A stretch of DNA of 7,781 nucleotides, from the NCBI GenBank assembly GCA_034429475.1, contig DAOUGD010000097.1, positions 1-7,781 on the forward strand. The letters are read 5' to 3'. The stretch is from JAKQHY01 sp034429475 (GTDB taxonomy: Bacteria; Chloroflexota; Anaerolineae; B4-G1; SLSP01). The notes under the pieces were generated by a model. That model was not told where the DNA came from. It saw only the letters and a program-made list of their open reading frames with translations, and did no database searches. Shown one piece after another: positions 6,784-7,781 of this stretch. The translations under genes were made by a program, and so were the position numbers. Every line of letters starts with the position of its first letter. The first letter of the stretch is position 1.

Positions 6784-7714
6784 TGCCGCCTCCCCGGCCG
6801 CGTTGGGTTTCGGTGGCAAGCCGCTCCTTGAGAGCCGCAAGCCGGGATGAGCGTTCGGGGTCGTGATTGGCGACCTCGGCGGCAGCGTGTTCTTCAGCGG
6901 TGGATTGGGTAACACGGGGCCGTGAGCGATTCCCACGGCGGCGGTCGTCCGCAGGTGCGCGGCTACTTGCGGCGCGATCTCCCCCACCATTCCCGCCGTC
7001 GCCTTCGGTGGATGGTTTTTTGGGTTTGCGGTCGAGTCTAAACTTACCATCGGATCCCTCCATACACTTGACGATATAGGCCCACCGCGCAATGCCTTTC
7101 TTGGCCGCGGCGGCCTTAGTGAACGCTTCTTTCCAGGCTTGCAGATCGCGGAACCGCCCGGTCAAATCCCGCAGTTCGTCGGCGGAAAAGGCCGAGAGGG
7201 TCTCGATCTCCTGTTCGTACCATTGCGTGACCTGCGCCAATACCGGATCGCCGCCCGCACTTAAAGCCGCGGCGGGGGACGGCGGCGCTACTTCATCGGC
7301 CGCCCGAGTGTTAGTAGGATTGGCCGCTGAGGAAACCGGACTGGGAGGTGCGGCGACCGGCGCGGCAGACCCCGCTTCCCAATCCAGGCTGGTTTTGCCG
7401 GTCAGAATGCCCACCAGCAGGGCAAACTGCGTCTCCAGTGGGTTGTCGCTGGCGCGCTGGGCCAACAGATAGAGCATCCCCTGAATGACCGGCAGGTGCG
7501 TTTCGCCGGCGATGATCATTTCCGCCAGGATTTGGGCGTTTTCTGGGGCTAACTCCGAGTGCAAGGCACTCTGCCAGGTGGTCTGGATTTGGGGCGTCAA
7601 CAGCGAAATTTCGCGCGCGGCTCCTGTATTAGTAGTATTAGTAGTATTAATACTCGACTTTTGCACCTTAACACAGAATACTCCCAACGCGAAAAAAGGG
7701 CGTGACAGAGTCAA
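6773..7714 (-). CDS. DnaD-like primosomal protein
   Basis: This protein has up to 313 residues and is the first gene of the replication cluster. Residues about 164-219 match the C-terminal DnaD/DnaB_2 domain pattern: WYEQEIETLSAF, a helix with AWKEAFTKAAAAKKG, then AYIVKCMEG. In Bacillota this domain takes part in primosome assembly and helicase loading. Residues about 35-112 are an unrecognised, mostly helical N-terminal domain. A Pro/Ala/Ser linker (113-155) precedes the DnaD part, and a basic, Gly/Arg-rich disordered tail (225-313) follows it and may touch DNA. The gene overlaps the loader gene by 11 bases. The start is uncertain: the first in-frame start is TTG at 7714 with no good Shine-Dalgarno, a GTG lies at 7666, and the first ATG is at 7519. 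The first 30 residues include a T-run-encoded FF and a low-complexity NTTNTTNT stretch, so translation may begin later. Confidence 0.75.
   Translation of the reverse strand: MTLSRPFFALGVFCVKVQKSSINTTNTTNTGAAREISLLTPQIQTTWQSALHSELAPENAQILAEMIIAGETHLPVIQGMLYLLAQRASDNPLETQFALLVGILTGKTSLDWEAGSAAPVAAPPSPVSSAANPTNTRAADEVAPPSPAAALSAGGDPVLAQVTQWYEQEIETLSAFSADELRDLTGRFRDLQAWKEAFTKAAAAKKGIARWAYIVKCMEGSDGKFRLDRKPKKPSTEGDGGNGGGDRAASSRAPADDRRRGNRSRPRVTQSTAEEHAAAEVANHDPERSSRLAALKERLATETQRGRGGGNGQ
6789..6795 (-). promoter_or_regulatory. Ribosome binding site that decides the helicase-loader start
   Basis: On the minus strand GGGGAGG lies five bases upstream of the ATG at 6783-6781. This supports the 251-residue loader over the 354-residue reading that begins at 7092. 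It sits in the last codons of the DnaD-like gene, as expected for coupled translation. Confidence 0.7.
7626..7654. repeat. AT-rich 9-bp triple repeat with a 12-bp palindrome
   Basis: The unit GTATTAGTA occurs twice (7626-7634, 7635-7643) and a third time as GTATTAATA (7644-7652). The end of the array overlaps the perfect 12-bp palindrome AGTATTAATACT at 7643-7654. In the DnaD-like frame it reads INTTNTTNT. It is strikingly AT-rich within a GC-rich window and lies at the head of the replication cluster, so it may be an operator, a small iteron set or an unwinding element instead of true coding sequence. Confidence 0.6.
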
Positions 7715-7727
7715 TCGTCGCCTGTCA
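7692..7727 (-). terminator. Possible weak terminator at the head of the cluster
   Basis: On the minus strand TGACAG (7727-7722) and CTGTCA (7708-7703) form a 6-bp stem with a 13-base loop, followed by CGCCC and a run of six Ts (7697-7692). A competing GGCG/CGCC pairing would bring a stem to within one base of the T-run. Its position before the uncertain DnaD-like start would suit the end of an upstream gene or an attenuator. The stem is short and the spacing imperfect. Confidence 0.25.
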
Positions 7728-7745
7728 GGAGCCGCACGCGAGTAG

Positions 7746-7771
7746 CCGCGCTCTCCACGCGGAAAGCGCGG
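7746..7771 (-). other. 11-bp hairpin upstream of the replication cluster
   Basis: Arms 7746-7756 and 7761-7771 flank a 4-base loop. Ten of eleven pairs are Watson-Crick. The remaining one is a C/A mismatch in a plus-strand RNA but a G-U wobble in a minus-strand RNA, so the structure favours the minus-strand transcript, the direction of the cluster. No T-run follows within the next bases, so it is not a simple terminator. It could be a leader element or part of an upstream coding region. Confidence 0.45.
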
Positions 7772-7781
7772 TAATCACTGC

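Noticed and set aside
6784..7092. N-terminal extension of 103 residues on the helicase loader
   Set aside because: It lies within the DnaD-like gene, has no DnaC-family similarity, and a good ribosome site marks the internal ATG at 6783.
7725..7781. Possible C-terminal stub of an upstream minus-strand gene ending in TGA at 7727-7725
   Set aside because: Only 18 codons are visible, with no motif; an open frame this short is expected by chance.

Overview
The window is high-GC bacterial DNA with one large plus-strand gene (58-2949) facing a five-gene minus-strand cluster (7714 down to 3048). No rRNA, tRNA, CRISPR array, transposase or integrase is visible. The mixture suggests a Chloroflexota-like bacterium: CHAT and beta-propeller sensor proteins, a DnaD-type primosomal domain, and GC-rich genes with short AT-rich repeat inserts. 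This host assignment is inference from gene content, not from a marker gene.

Left part (1-2949). A strong Shine-Dalgarno and ATG at the left edge point to a divergent gene leaving the window. From 58 runs a 963-residue protein: zinc ribbon, about eight PQQ-type propeller blades, a helical repeat segment, an Ig-like segment, and a C-terminal CHAT (caspase-like) protease with His826 and Cys874. A palindrome built from 9-bp units is inserted in frame in the last blade. A perfect 13-bp hairpin at 2998-3026 separates this gene from the convergent minus-strand cluster.

Right part (3048-7781), read on the minus strand: (1) a DnaD-like primosomal protein; (2) a DnaC-like AAA+ helicase loader, overlapping the first gene by 11 bp; (3) a winged-helix protein with a DnaA domain-I-like C-terminus, overlapping the loader by ATGA; (4) a small coiled-coil protein; (5) a replication-relaxation-like protein with a PD-(D/E)XK-like core. 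This looks like the replication and helicase-loading cassette of a plasmid, an integrative element or a phage-derived element. No replicative helicase or primase is encoded here, so those would come from the host or from outside the window.

The most interesting signal is in gene 3 of the cluster. The linker between its DNA-binding domain and its DnaA-like domain is encoded by six tandem 27-bp units (5588-5749) whose similarity extends to silent positions. The layout (DNA-binding domain, repeat-encoded linker, helicase-recruiting domain, loader gene alongside) resembles lambda O and P, where the origin iterons lie inside gene O. I propose that the repeats are the origin of this element. That is a hypothesis.
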